Notes under the pieces: generated by a model | Database searches by the model: none | What the model was told of the DNA's origin: nothing | What the model saw: only the letters and a program-made list of their open reading frames with translations | Position numbers and translations under genes: made by a program | Part shown: in pieces, positions 10,432-21,604 of the stretch | Numbering within the stretch: position 1 is the first letter of the stretch | Layout of the letters: each line of letters begins with the position of its first letter | From: Chlorobiaceae bacterium | GTDB taxonomy: Bacteria; Bacteroidota; Chlorobiia; Chlorobiales; Chlorobiaceae | NCBI GenBank assembly: GCA_013334225.1 | Contig: JAAXXY010000016.1 | Span: 1-64,000, forward strand | Direction of reading: 5' to 3' | DNA length: 64,000 bases

Positions 10432-13284
10432 ATGCAGGAAGAATCAAAATGCAACATCCCTCACCTGTCCCATCCTGACCGTATATCCGAAAAGGGCGTT
10501 TTTTCCGTAATTGACGCATTCCCTGAACCTGTCTTCATAGTTGACTCTCAAGGAAGAATACAAGAAGCAAATGTCGCTTTTTCATCGAGGTTTTCAAGAA
10601 AACCCGGCGATTGTATTGGTTTGAATATATACGAACTGCTCTCGAACGAACTTTTGTTGCCGGAATTGGCAGACAACAGAAGAAAAAAAGCGGAAGAGGT
10701 TTTACATACCGGTAAGCGTCTTTCGTTTGATGATGAACAGGATGGCCGTTTTTACCGGTCCACCATCTATCCGGTTCCTCCCGTCGAGGGAAGTATCACC
10801 AGACTTCTGATCGTCGTTCAGGATATCACTGAAAGCAGGCATGCCGAAAAGGAAGCGAAAAATGGATGGCTTTTTATCCAGGCTATTATCGATGCAACAC
10901 CCGGAACATTCTGTCTCCTTGATTCGAAAGGCCGGATTCTTGCCCTTAACCCCTATCTCTGCGAGCAGGTTGTCGGCAGGTCTTCCGGAGAGATGACGGG
11001 TACAAATTCCATGGAGCTTGTCCATCCGGACGATCGCAGACAGCTTGGACAATCCATGAAGAAGGTTCTGATCGAGGGTTCTGAAGAAGCCGCTGAAGTC
11101 AGGATTCTGATAAAGGATGGTCCCGAGTACCGATGGTTTCTTTTAAAGAGCAGAAGGATCGTTATCGATGGCAACAATCTGCTCATTGTAATCGGTACCG
11201 ATATCAATGACCAGAAACAGGCGGAGCAGGCACTTGCTCTGAGTGAACAGAAATTCCGCTCCATTGCCGAACAGCTTGATGCCGAAGTTTTCATTCTTGA
11301 TTCAGATGGTATCATAACCTATGTATCTCCTGCAACGGAAAGAATTTCCGGCTTCCTTCCGGATGAGATGATCAACCATTCGTTTACAGAATTTATCCAT
11401 GAAGATGACCGTCAGCGAGGTGTGGAAAAGTTTCTCGATATGCTGACGAACCATGAAAGTTCGAAGACGAGAGAGTCACTTGTCAGGTGCAGCAGGAAAA
11501 ATGGTACGTTTTTCTGGGGTGAAGTCCGGGCAAAAATCCATAACGGAGATGGTATCGGAATTATCGGCTTGCTGTTCGATATTACCGCACGAAAGCGTCA
11601 TGAGACCTTCAAAGCTTTCCGGCTGCATATCCTCCAGATGTCCGAATCCAATACCATGGAAGATTTGCTGAGACTCATTGTGGATGAAGCTGAAAAATAC
11701 ACTGAAAGTACCATCGGTTTTTTTCATTATCTTGGTGATGATTCCCCTGACGATTCCCTGCAGGTTCCCTCGACGAGCGTGAAAACCAGTATGAAATGGG
11801 AGGAAAACAATAACCAGCATCCCTCTTTGATGGGAGCTATGTTCTGGGCTGATGCCCTGAATCAGGGTAAACCCGTGATCAACAATAATCTCAACCATCT
11901 TCTGGAACAATACGGCAACTGGCCGGAAAAACATCCTGATCTGAAACGGCTTCTGGTTGTCCCTGTAGAGCGCGGGGGCAAGGTTGTCGCAATGATCGGG
12001 GTTGGAAACAAGTCCGGGGATTATGATGAAAACGATTTGGGCTGGGTAACATCCCTTGCTGAAATAGCATGGGATATTGTTGCCCGCAAGCTGGCCGAGC
12101 AGTCAAAACAGGAGATGCAGGCGATGCTGCTCCAGTCACAGAAAATGGAGCTCATCGGGCAGCTTGCGGGAGGCATCGCGCATGATTTCAACAACATGCT
12201 CGGTGTGATACTCGGCAATATCGAAATGGCCATGACCCAGCAGCCCCTGAACGGTCTTCTGCAGCGAAATCTCATGAACATTCTCAGTGCGGTTAACCGT
12301 TCTTCGGACCTGACAACCCAGCTTCTCGCGTTTGCCAAGGAACAGGCGGTCATGCCTCTTGTTGTGGAACTGAATACGATGGTTCAGAACCTGCTTTCCA
12401 TGCTGAGGAGAATCATAGGTGAAAACATCACCATTGTATGGATTCCTGACAGCCATCGTTCCCTTATCAAAGTCGACCCGTCACAGATCGACCAGATCCT
12501 TGTGAACCTCTGTATCAATGCGAGAAATGCCATTTCCGATACCGGTACAATTACGATAGAAACAGGTTGCTGGCAATGTATCAAGAATTCGGACAGCCCT
12601 TCACAGTCTTCGAGGATTCCAGGTGATTATGTTACCCTGACTGTTACCGATACCGGCTGCGGGATCGATAAAGAACATCTTCCCCATATTTTTGAACCGT
12701 TTTTCACCGTTAACAAACAGGGGAAAGGGATGGGGCTCGGACTTGCAACGGTATACGGAATTGTAAAACAGAATAACGGGTACATCGACTGCCAGAGTGA
12801 ACCGGGAAAGGGTACCACATTCAGAATCCATTTTCCACGCCACAAAGGAGGATATCTCGACTTTGATGATCCGGAAGAGTTGCTGCCCTCCGATTCCTGT
12901 ACCCTTGAAACGATACTTATCGTTGAAGATGATCCCGATATTCTGAATCTTTGCAGGCTCGAGCTTGAAAAAAACGGTTATAAAGTACTTCCTGCAAACA
13001 CTCCTGAAGAAGCTTTGAAAATAGCCGTGTCCTCTACGGAAACCATTCATTTACTACTGACGGATGTAGTCATGCCGCAGATGAACGGTTGTGATCTTGC
13101 AAAAAAACTGCTCGGAATCATGCCGCATCTCAAAACCCTTTTTATGTCGGGTTATACGCCGGATGTGATCGATTATCCCGATATGTTCGATGTCAGGATC
13201 AATTACATCCAGAAACCGTTCACACTTAAAACTCTGTTGCTTTCCGTGCAGAATCTTTTGAAACAGGAGAATTCTTCCTCATAA
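10432..13284 (+). CDS. PAS/GAF hybrid sensor histidine kinase with C-terminal receiver domain
   Basis: PAS repeats; GAF region; GGIAHDFNNMLGVILGNIEMA; HATPase motifs (NLCINARNAI, DTGCGIDKEHLPHIFEPFFT, GMGLGLATVYGIV); REC (ILIVEDDPDILNLC ... LLTDVVMPQMNG). Confidence 0.95.
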   Translation: MQEESKCNIPHLSHPDRISEKGVFSVIDAFPEPVFIVDSQGRIQEANVAFSSRFSRKPGDCIGLNIYELLSNELLLPELADNRRKKAEEVLHTGKRLSFDDEQDGRFYRSTIYPVPPVEGSITRLLIVVQDITESRHAEKEAKNGWLFIQAIIDATPGTFCLLDSKGRILALNPYLCEQVVGRSSGEMTGTNSMELVHPDDRRQLGQSMKKVLIEGSEEAAEVRILIKDGPEYRWFLLKSRRIVIDGNNLLIVIGTDINDQKQAEQALALSEQKFRSIAEQLDAEVFILDSDGIITYVSPATERISGFLPDEMINHSFTEFIHEDDRQRGVEKFLDMLTNHESSKTRESLVRCSRKNGTFFWGEVRAKIHNGDGIGIIGLLFDITARKRHETFKAFRLHILQMSESNTMEDLLRLIVDEAEKYTESTIGFFHYLGDDSPDDSLQVPSTSVKTSMKWEENNNQHPSLMGAMFWADALNQGKPVINNNLNHLLEQYGNWPEKHPDLKRLLVVPVERGGKVVAMIGVGNKSGDYDENDLGWVTSLAEIAWDIVARKLAEQSKQEMQAMLLQSQKMELIGQLAGGIAHDFNNMLGVILGNIEMAMTQQPLNGLLQRNLMNILSAVNRSSDLTTQLLAFAKEQAVMPLVVELNTMVQNLLSMLRRIIGENITIVWIPDSHRSLIKVDPSQIDQILVNLCINARNAISDTGTITIETGCWQCIKNSDSPSQSSRIPGDYVTLTVTDTGCGIDKEHLPHIFEPFFTVNKQGKGMGLGLATVYGIVKQNNGYIDCQSEPGKGTTFRIHFPRHKGGYLDFDDPEELLPSDSCTLETILIVEDDPDILNLCRLELEKNGYKVLPANTPEEALKIAVSSTETIHLLLTDVVMPQMNGCDLAKKLLGIMPHLKTLFMSGYTPDVIDYPDMFDVRINYIQKPFTLKTLLLSVQNLLKQENSSS

Positions 13285-13459
13285 TACCTCGTAACACCAG
13301 CGTTGTTCCTTATCTCACCCTGAATGACCTGTTCTTAAGTTTTGCAGATAATGAAGACATGTCTGACCGGACCGGTTTTTTTATTATACTTCTCCGGCAT
13401 TGTAAGCATGGTGGGTCAGCAACCTCCATGATTTTGTTGAACTTTCATATTTTTTATTC

Positions 13460-16402
13460 ATGCCGGTAACTCGACAATTGCTAAGGACATGCAGGATGAC
13501 AGCCGTTTTTGCTGCCCTTGTACTGTTCGTGACCACCTGCGGTGCAATTGCAGAAGAATCTGTCCGCTATCCATACAGGTCGGTTCCCGGAGATCCTCTC
13601 CATACAAGGATCTATGTTCTTGAAAATGGAGTGACTGTTTATATGAGCCCGAACAAGGACGTTCCGAAGATTTTTACGGCAATCGCCGTCAGGGCCGGAA
13701 GCAAATTCGATCCCCGCGAAACGACCGGCCTTTCTCACTATCTCGAACATATGCTCTTCAAAGGAACGGACTCGCTGGGAACTCTTGACTACGGCAGGGA
13801 ACGTGTTGCGCTCGAGAAGATAACGAACCTTTACGAACGATACCGTTCCATATCGGATGTCAGAAAAAGAGCTGCGATATACAGAGAGATCGACAGCATA
13901 TCAAATGCAGCTGCCCGCTTCGCCATTCCGAACGAATATGACAAGCTCATGAATTCCATCGGAGCCCATGATACAAATGCATATACAATGGAGGAAGGAA
14001 CGGTTTTTATCAATACAATTCCTTCAAACAGGCTTGAGCAATGGCTGACCATCGAAGTCGAACGGTTCCGCAATCCAGTCATGCGTCTGTTTCATACGGA
14101 GCTCGAGGCTGTCTACGAAGAGAAGAACATGAATATGGACAGTGATGCCAACAAGCTCTGGGAGGAGTTGCTCGGAGGCCTTTTCAGACAACATCCATAC
14201 GGGACCCAGACAACGATAGGAAAAGCGGAACACCTGAAAAAGCCATCGATCAGGAATGTCATCAATTACTATCATACCTATTATGTGCCGAACAATATGG
14301 CTGTCTGTATCGCCGGCGATTTCGATCCTGACGAGGCCATCAGACTGATAGACCGGAAGTTTTCCCGGCTTTCAGCAAAACCGGTTCCTGAATTTCACCC
14401 GCCGGTTGAGAAACCACTCGGCACACCGGTAGTGAAAACCGTAACCGGACCCGAGGCAGAAGAAGTTGTGCTCGGTTTCAGGTTTGGAGGTGTAAATACT
14501 GCTGATGCCGATATGCTTGCACTTATCGACAGGATTCTTTACAATCAGACGGCCGGCCTCATGGACCTGAATCTGAACCAGAACCAGAAAGTTCTCGAAT
14601 CCGCTTCGATGCTCCTGCTGCTGAAAGACTATTCAGTGCATTTGCTCAGTGCAAAACCGAGAAAAGGACAGAGCCTCGAACAGCTCAGATCCCTGTTGCT
14701 CGACCAGCTCGAACTGATGCGGCAGGGCAGGTTTCCGGACTGGCTGCCGGGGGCTGTCATTAACGACCTCAAACTTGAAGAGCTGAAGCAGTATGAAACG
14801 AACCGTGGCAGGGCGGATGCCTATATCGATAACTTTGCCTGGGGCATGGATTGGAACCGTTATGTGAACAGGTTTGACCGTCTTGAAAAAATAACGAAGC
14901 AGGAAATCGTTGATTTTGTCAGGAAACATTACGGGTCCAACTATGTCGTGGTCTATAAAAGACAGGGGAAGCGGAAAAGCGAAGCCAAAATCCGGAAACC
15001 GCCAATTACACCTGTTAAAGTCAACCGTGATACCTCGTCCGTTTTCGCAGAAAAAGTGCTTGCCCTGAATGCCGGCGCGATCAAGCCATCGTTTGTCGAC
15101 TACGGTAAAGACATAGCTTTTCTGGATGTGAATCCGGCAGTCAAGCTTCATTATCTGCAGAACAATGAAAACGAGCTGTTTTCAATCTACTATGTTTTTG
15201 ACATCGGAAAAAAGCACAACCGGAAAATAGACCTCGCGCTTAATTACCTCTCCTATCTCGGAACATCGAAGCATACTCCGAATGCATTCAAACAGGAGCT
15301 GTACAAGCTTGGCATAAGCATCTCGGCAACAGCTGCCGATAATTACGTTTATCTGGTACTTACCGGGCTTGGTAAAAATGAAGCTGCCGGAATCAGGATG
15401 TTCGAAGAACTGCTGAATGATGCAAAATCTGATGAGGGGATTCTCGGAAAACTCAAATCTGATGCACTGAAAACCCGAAATGACGATAAGCTCTCGAAGA
15501 AAAAGATACTTGCCGAAGCGATGGTGAATTACGGGAAATATGGTGCAGTTTCTCCTTTTACCAACGTCCTCGGCAACGATGAACTTGAAAAAACAAGCTC
15601 TGAAGAACTGCTCGAAGAAGTTCGTAATCTCCTGAAATACCGTCATCGAGTGCTCTATTACGGCCCATCCTCGTCAGACCGGGTGGTTGAAGAACTCAGG
15701 AAAATCCGTCATTATCCGGCTTCATTTACCGCTCCGCCAGTAAAAGATCCTTTTGTTGAACTCGATCAGCCTGAAAACCAGGTTTATCTGGTCGATTACG
15801 ACATGAACCAGGTCGAAATCATGATGCTGACAAGGGACGAGATCTATAAACCTTCGATGGTGCCGCAGATCACACTTTTCAACGAATATTTCGGAGGCGG
15901 GATGGCTTCGGTGGTCTTTCAGGATATGAGAGAGTCGAAAGCGCTTGCCTACTCGGTTTTTTCTTCGTACAGCATTCCAAGGCAGAAAGGTAAGTACAAT
16001 TATATAGTCAGTTACATCGGGACACAATCCGACAAGCTGCCGGAAGCACTCTCTGGAATTCAGAACCTCATGAATGACATGCCGAAATCTTCGAAACTAT
16101 TCCTGTCGGCGAAAAATGGCATTCTCGAGCGGATGGCTTCAGAACACAAGACAAAAACCGGGATCCTGTTCGATTATGAAACAGCGGTGCGGCTTGGCCA
16201 CAACCATGATATCAGGGAGGATATCTATCATGATGTTCCTTCGCTGAGCCTGGCGGATATCGAAAATTTTCACAGGAAGCATTTCCGGAATAGAAAGCAT
16301 GTTCTGCTGGTTCTTGGCAAGAAAAGCCAGCTGGATATGGAGACTCTGAAAAAATACGGTACAGTCAGGGAACTTAAGCTGAAAGATATTTTCGGATACT
16401 GA
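13460..16402 (+). CDS. M16 family (insulinase/pitrilysin) zinc metallopeptidase
   Basis: HYLEHMLFKGT (HxxEH) and the distal VYEEKNMNMD glutamate; 980 aa with tandem M16 halves. Confidence 0.93.
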   Translation: MPVTRQLLRTCRMTAVFAALVLFVTTCGAIAEESVRYPYRSVPGDPLHTRIYVLENGVTVYMSPNKDVPKIFTAIAVRAGSKFDPRETTGLSHYLEHMLFKGTDSLGTLDYGRERVALEKITNLYERYRSISDVRKRAAIYREIDSISNAAARFAIPNEYDKLMNSIGAHDTNAYTMEEGTVFINTIPSNRLEQWLTIEVERFRNPVMRLFHTELEAVYEEKNMNMDSDANKLWEELLGGLFRQHPYGTQTTIGKAEHLKKPSIRNVINYYHTYYVPNNMAVCIAGDFDPDEAIRLIDRKFSRLSAKPVPEFHPPVEKPLGTPVVKTVTGPEAEEVVLGFRFGGVNTADADMLALIDRILYNQTAGLMDLNLNQNQKVLESASMLLLLKDYSVHLLSAKPRKGQSLEQLRSLLLDQLELMRQGRFPDWLPGAVINDLKLEELKQYETNRGRADAYIDNFAWGMDWNRYVNRFDRLEKITKQEIVDFVRKHYGSNYVVVYKRQGKRKSEAKIRKPPITPVKVNRDTSSVFAEKVLALNAGAIKPSFVDYGKDIAFLDVNPAVKLHYLQNNENELFSIYYVFDIGKKHNRKIDLALNYLSYLGTSKHTPNAFKQELYKLGISISATAADNYVYLVLTGLGKNEAAGIRMFEELLNDAKSDEGILGKLKSDALKTRNDDKLSKKKILAEAMVNYGKYGAVSPFTNVLGNDELEKTSSEELLEEVRNLLKYRHRVLYYGPSSSDRVVEELRKIRHYPASFTAPPVKDPFVELDQPENQVYLVDYDMNQVEIMMLTRDEIYKPSMVPQITLFNEYFGGGMASVVFQDMRESKALAYSVFSSYSIPRQKGKYNYIVSYIGTQSDKLPEALSGIQNLMNDMPKSSKLFLSAKNGILERMASEHKTKTGILFDYETAVRLGHNHDIREDIYHDVPSLSLADIENFHRKHFRNRKHVLLVLGKKSQLDMETLKKYGTVRELKLKDIFGY

Positions 16403-16477
16403 TCCCGCGCTTTTTTCCGGTATGCAAAAATCATTACTCCGGCAACGATAAGTCGCAAATAAATTCTGAATAAAGGT

Positions 16478-16569
16478 TTGTCATTCCACAATCATGCGTA
16501 GCGTAATGAAGAATCCGTCTGTTTATAAATCAAAAACGGCTGGATTCTTCGCTTCGTTCAGAATGACAA
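16478..16569. repeat. Short interspersed palindromic repeat (GTCATTC...GAATGAC, MITE/REP-like), copy 1
   Basis: tgtcattcc...gcgtagcgtaatgaagaatcc...ggattcttcgcttcgttcagaatgaca; long imperfect inverted repeat. Confidence 0.7.
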
Positions 16570-16686
16570 GAAAAAGACAGTTAATACGGTTAATGGCCGG
16601 ATCAATAACGGCAAGTGACGTCATATAGTCTTATATTTGAGGTAATAAAGTGCGGTTATATATTATGAACCTATGGCGATGAAATC

Positions 16687-17973
16687 ATGAACGGAAGAAA
16701 TGTTCATTTTCAGGACGGCTCAGCTGCTGGCATGCTATTCAGGAATATCAGGATTTTTGACGGTGTCAGCAACTTCCTCCGTGAAGGCTCGAATCTGATG
16801 GTCGAAGGTAACAGGATAAGCGGTTTTCTGCAAAGCGGAGAGGCGACTCCTGAAGGGTTCGTGGAGATCGACGGGCAAGGCGGTGTTCTTATGCCGGGCA
16901 TCATCAACAGCCACTACCACATGATCGGAGCTTTGGACGCAAACCGGCTTCATGAATTTTCAACCATGGAGTACAGAGGTTTTCTTTATGCAAAGGTCCT
17001 CGAAATGACTCTGATGCAGGGGGTGACCTCTGTCAGGGATGTTGGGGGAAATGATTGGGGAGTTGTCAGGGCTGCAAATGAGGGTCTTATCGATTCTCCG
17101 AGAATATTCCCTTCAGGCGCGATGATATCACAGACTTCCGGACATTTCGATTTCCGGCCGAAGAACCTTTCAATTCAAAGATCTGAACATGCAGGAGGGA
17201 TCACTGTTGTCCTTGACGGTATGTCCTACCTTGCAGACGGTCCGGATGCTGTCCGCAGGGCTGCACGAGAATGTTTGAGACAAGGGGCTACACAACTGAA
17301 GATTGCATCTGGTGGCGGCATCATATCACCGTCCGACCCAATCAGGTCGCTTCAGTTCACAGCTGAAGAAGTGAGGGCAGCCGTTGAAGTCGCCGGGAAT
17401 TGTGGTACCTATGTCGCATCACATGTCTATACTGCGGAAGCGGCAATCCGGGATATTGAAAGCGGTGTCATGTCCCTAGAACATGCAAACCTCATGACTG
17501 AAGAGGCGGTCCGGCTCGGCGCAGACAAAGGAGTCTGGTGGTCTCCTCAGACGGTTGTTTATCTCCATCCGCCGGAAGAATGGAATGCAATGCAGCGGCA
17601 AAAACTTGCGATTGCTGTGGAGGGATTGCAGAGAACGATGGAGCTTTTCAGGATATACAATGCCAGAGTACTGTTCGGAACTGATTGTTTCGGCAATATG
17701 GATGTTCAGCACCTCGAGTTCAGGTACCGTTCGCAATTTTTTTCATCCCATGAGATTCTCCGGCAGGCAACTTCCAACGGCGGGGAAGCGCTGCGCATGT
17801 CAGGTCCTCTATACAGCTGTGAAGGGGACCTGGGTGTGATAAAACCGGGAGCTATGGCCGATCTTCTGATTGTCAGGAATAATCCGCTTGAGGATGTTTC
17901 CGTCCTTTCCGATTACCGTGATCAGCTGCTTTTAATCATGAAAGACGGGCGCATTTTTAAAAACCTGCTCTAA
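16687..17973 (+). CDS. Metal-dependent amidohydrolase (imidazolonepropionase/prolidase-like)
   Basis: INSHYHMIGA, HVYTAEA, LEHANLM, LFGTDCFGN; C-terminal GVIKPGAMADLLIV. Confidence 0.88.
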   Translation: MNGRNVHFQDGSAAGMLFRNIRIFDGVSNFLREGSNLMVEGNRISGFLQSGEATPEGFVEIDGQGGVLMPGIINSHYHMIGALDANRLHEFSTMEYRGFLYAKVLEMTLMQGVTSVRDVGGNDWGVVRAANEGLIDSPRIFPSGAMISQTSGHFDFRPKNLSIQRSEHAGGITVVLDGMSYLADGPDAVRRAARECLRQGATQLKIASGGGIISPSDPIRSLQFTAEEVRAAVEVAGNCGTYVASHVYTAEAAIRDIESGVMSLEHANLMTEEAVRLGADKGVWWSPQTVVYLHPPEEWNAMQRQKLAIAVEGLQRTMELFRIYNARVLFGTDCFGNMDVQHLEFRYRSQFFSSHEILRQATSNGGEALRMSGPLYSCEGDLGVIKPGAMADLLIVRNNPLEDVSVLSDYRDQLLLIMKDGRIFKNLL

Positions 17974-19691
17974 GAGTCTTTTCCCGATCGTTGCAGGTCC
18001 CACATGCGCCGGTATGTGCCGTTGTTCCGCATAAGCTGATCGTGACGTCCCTGTTCGGCGATTTTACCCTTGTCGATCACAATGATGTTGTCGAACTGTT
18101 CCATAGCCTTCAGACGGTGTGTAATGGCGACAAGCGTTTTTCCGGAGCTTACGGCCGAGAGGGTGGCGGTGACCTCCTTTTCGGTGATACTGTCAAGGTT
18201 TGCCGTGGCTTCGTCAAGGATCATCACCGGAGCTTTCTGCAGAAGCACTCGCGCAATGGCTATCCGCTGCCTTTCTCCTCCACTCAGTTTCATGCCGTGC
18301 TGACCCGTCCATTCGTCGAGTTTCGGTGTGAAGTGGCCGAGCCCGGCATCGGTGAGAGCTTTTTTCAGTTCATCTTCGTTCGCTTCAGGGTTGGCGAGCA
18401 GTAAATTTTCACGGATCGTTTCAGAGAACAGGTAAGTTTTCTGCGAGACAAGAGCGATATGCCGCCGGAGGTTTTCCTGATCGAAAAGGCCGATATCGTG
18501 TCCGCCAATGGTAAGCTGACCTTCTCTGGTGTTCCAGAAACGCATCAGAAGCGAGGTGATTGTGGATTTACCAGCGCCGCTCGGGCCGACGATTGCGATA
18601 TGCTGGCCGGGTTCAACGGTGAACGAAATATTGTCGAGCGTTTTCAATGGGCTTCCGGGATAGGTGAAGCTCAGGTTTTCCATCCTGATGACATGGTTTG
18701 CCGGAAAAGGAAACGGCTTGACAGGAGGAGTTGTTTCAGGTCTGGCGTCGAGTATCTCGAACAGCCGTTCGCCGGCATGAGTATCGGCTTCAAGGTTTTT
18801 CAGTGAAGCCGGTAATGGCAGAAACGGTTCGAAGGATGCCATGACGGCCAGCGTGATAACCGTAAAGGAAATTCCGCCGGAGCCTGATCCGGGAAGTGAT
18901 GAGACAAGAGCCGAAAGCACAGCAATGACGGCTGCATTCATGATGATTCCTGTCATGGATTCATGCATGCCGTCAAGAACGGCGTTTCGGCGCTGCAGTC
19001 CGAGCATTTCCTTTTCGTTTCCCTGCATTGCTGCAAGGTGCTCAGGAAGCTTTCCGTAAACCTGAAGTTCGCCGATACCCTGCAGAAGATCGAGGGCGAG
19101 AACCTGCTGGTTTGTCTTGATGTCCATAATGCCCGACTGTATTCCCCTGCCCAGTTTCATGGTCAGAAGAGGAATGCCGAGCCCGGCAAGCAAGTGGAAA
19201 AACATGACAAGCAGAGCAGCCTGAAGTGAATATACGCCGAGCAGGAACCACATGAGCGCAGAAACAAGCAGGGCGGTAACGGGCGGTGCAAGCACCCTCG
19301 TGTAGATGTTTTCGAGGCTCTGGATATCGTCTACAACCCTCTGGAGCAGGTCCGCGCTTTTGTAATAGAGCAGGCGGGCAGGTGCGAGAGGTTCAATGGC
19401 ATCGTAGAACCAGAGACGTAACCCTGCAAGTATCCTGAATGTCGTGTTGTGCGCGATCAGTCTTTCGGCGTAACGCAATACACCGCGGGCAATACCGAAA
19501 AACCTTACGCCGAGTATGCCGAGCTGAAGCGCTCCCGGAGGGGGGAGCAGTGCGGCCTTTGCTATGATATAACCCGATGTGACCAGAAGACCGATGCCGC
19601 TTCCGGTTGTCGCAAACCCGATCAGCGCCGCAAGACCCATCCATAGATAATAGGGCCTTACGACAGCGGTAAGTCTGAGAAAAGTTTTCAT
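17970..19691 (-). CDS. cydC: ABC transporter ATP-binding/permease, CydC type
   Basis: Fused TMD-NBD, Walker A GPSGAGKST, LSGGERQRIAIARVLL; tandem with CydD-type neighbour. Confidence 0.85.
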   Translation of the reverse strand: MKTFLRLTAVVRPYYLWMGLAALIGFATTGSGIGLLVTSGYIIAKAALLPPPGALQLGILGVRFFGIARGVLRYAERLIAHNTTFRILAGLRLWFYDAIEPLAPARLLYYKSADLLQRVVDDIQSLENIYTRVLAPPVTALLVSALMWFLLGVYSLQAALLVMFFHLLAGLGIPLLTMKLGRGIQSGIMDIKTNQQVLALDLLQGIGELQVYGKLPEHLAAMQGNEKEMLGLQRRNAVLDGMHESMTGIIMNAAVIAVLSALVSSLPGSGSGGISFTVITLAVMASFEPFLPLPASLKNLEADTHAGERLFEILDARPETTPPVKPFPFPANHVIRMENLSFTYPGSPLKTLDNISFTVEPGQHIAIVGPSGAGKSTITSLLMRFWNTREGQLTIGGHDIGLFDQENLRRHIALVSQKTYLFSETIRENLLLANPEANEDELKKALTDAGLGHFTPKLDEWTGQHGMKLSGGERQRIAIARVLLQKAPVMILDEATANLDSITEKEVTATLSAVSSGKTLVAITHRLKAMEQFDNIIVIDKGKIAEQGRHDQLMRNNGTYRRMWDLQRSGKDS

Positions 19692-21427
19692 ACACCAGCC
19701 TCCTTCTGCAGGTAGAGGGAATCCCTGTAAAATCCGTCAGCCCTCACGAGTTCATCGTGGGTTCCGCTTTGGGTGATTTTACCTCCAATGACGACAAGAA
19801 TCTGGTCGGCATCGCGGATAGTCTCCAGACGGTGGGCTATGATGACGGTAGTACGTCCGTTCATCAGTGATTGCATCGATCTGCGCAGTCCGGCTTCAAG
19901 TTCCGGATCGGTATGCGATGTCGGTTCGTCGAGCACGAGGATCGGGGCATTTTTCAGGAATGCCCGCGCAAGTGCAACACGCTGGGCTTCTCCACCGCTG
20001 AGCCTCGCACCCTGTTCACCGATCACGGTTTCAAGGCCGTCGGGCAGTGAGCTTACAAACCCGGCGAGACCGGTTTTTTCAAGGGCAGTTTCCAGCTCTG
20101 TTGCCGAAGCGCCCTGCCTTGCGATCATAATATTTTCCCGCAGGGTTGCATTGAACAGATACGGGTGTTGGGGTACCCATGATATCTGTCGGTGCCATGC
20201 CTCAAGAGCGATCCTGTTTACCGCTTTTCCGGAGATTGTGATCGATCCGTTCGAGGGTTCAAGGAAGCGAAGCAGCAGATTGATCAGTGTGCTTTTGCCT
20301 GCGCCGCTCGGGCCGACCAGCGCAGTTGTTTTTCCTGCAGGAAGCGTCAAGCTCAAAGCATCGATCGCAGGATGTGTACCTGAAGGGTAGGTATAGGAGA
20401 TGCCTGAAAACACAATGGATTGCCCGGATGCAGCACTTTCTTCAATACAATCTTTTGCCGCAGCTGAAAGTGAGGCACCGTGATCGAGAACATCGAAAAT
20501 CTCCCTGGACGCGCTTACCCCTTCCATACCTGCATGGAATTTGGTCCCGAGCTGACGAAGGGGAAGATAAAAGTCCGGGGTGAGGACAAGAACGAAAAGG
20601 GCCTGCTGGAAGGAAAGCTGGCCTGACATCATACGCATGCCTATACTTACGGCAATAACTGCCGTACCGATCGTTCCGACAAGTTCGAGGGTGAGGGATG
20701 ACAGAAAAGCGATTTTCAGAACCTTCATGGTTGCTTTTCTGAAATTTTCACCTGTTTCCTCGATTCTTTTTCTTTGGCTCCTGCTTTGAGCGAACAGTTT
20801 CAGGGTAGGCAGTCCCTGCAGCATGTCGAGGAAATGCCCGCTCATGCGGCTCATTGTTTTCCATTGTTTTTCTGTAACGGCACTTGCCCTTTTACCTATA
20901 ACAATCATGAAAAACGGTATGAGAGGCGCTGAAAGCAGCAGAATGATTCCCGAAATCAAGTCAACCGTGAATATGGCACAGACGATCAGCACAGGGGTAA
21001 ACAGCGCGAAAAAGATCTGCGGGATATAACTGCTGTAATAGGCATCGAGGGCTTCGATGCCTTTCAGCATGGTGTTGCTGAGCCTGCCGCTCTGTACGGA
21101 CCGGGAGTAAAGCGGCCCGAGATCAGCCACCCTTGATGTGAAACGGCTGAACAGCTTCTCGCGGATCATGCTGCTGCCACGGTTTGCCTTGACATGGGAT
21201 ACCCAGGTGAAAAGCATGCGCAGGATGCTGAACAAAGCGAACAAAGCAAGAAAAGGCATGAGCCTGTTCATGCTCCACTTGTCTATAAAAGCGGCGTTTA
21301 CAATGCGGCTGAGGTAATAAGCCTGCACGATCAGCATCACTGATGCCATGGAGCCGGAAATAACGGAAAGGACAAACGGCGACTTTTCTTTTTTAAGCAG
21401 CTGGAAAAGACGCCGGTCAATATTCAT
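19688..21427 (-). CDS. cydD: ABC transporter ATP-binding/permease, CydD type
   Basis: Fused TMD-NBD with GPSGAGKST and LSGGEAQRVALARAFL; stop overlaps the cydC start by 4 nt. Confidence 0.85.
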   Translation of the reverse strand: MNIDRRLFQLLKKEKSPFVLSVISGSMASVMLIVQAYYLSRIVNAAFIDKWSMNRLMPFLALFALFSILRMLFTWVSHVKANRGSSMIREKLFSRFTSRVADLGPLYSRSVQSGRLSNTMLKGIEALDAYYSSYIPQIFFALFTPVLIVCAIFTVDLISGIILLLSAPLIPFFMIVIGKRASAVTEKQWKTMSRMSGHFLDMLQGLPTLKLFAQSRSQRKRIEETGENFRKATMKVLKIAFLSSLTLELVGTIGTAVIAVSIGMRMMSGQLSFQQALFVLVLTPDFYLPLRQLGTKFHAGMEGVSASREIFDVLDHGASLSAAAKDCIEESAASGQSIVFSGISYTYPSGTHPAIDALSLTLPAGKTTALVGPSGAGKSTLINLLLRFLEPSNGSITISGKAVNRIALEAWHRQISWVPQHPYLFNATLRENIMIARQGASATELETALEKTGLAGFVSSLPDGLETVIGEQGARLSGGEAQRVALARAFLKNAPILVLDEPTSHTDPELEAGLRRSMQSLMNGRTTVIIAHRLETIRDADQILVVIGGKITQSGTHDELVRADGFYRDSLYLQKEAGV

Positions 21428-21604
21428 GGTTCATGCAGTTGTTCTTCATCAGATAAAACGGGTATTATTTTACACAATATTACGTTCGGATGCAACTCAA
21501 GGCACCGTTTGGAAATGGTTATTTCCGCCAATGAGTTCCCGTTGCCGTATGAATGTTTTAAGAGTTGAAAAAAGCGGAGGGAAAGAAAAAAGACCAGCCG
21601 GAAC

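Noticed and set aside
17970-21427. Complete cytochrome bd operon
   Set aside because: Only cydC/cydD-type ABC genes are present; no cydA or cydB in the window.
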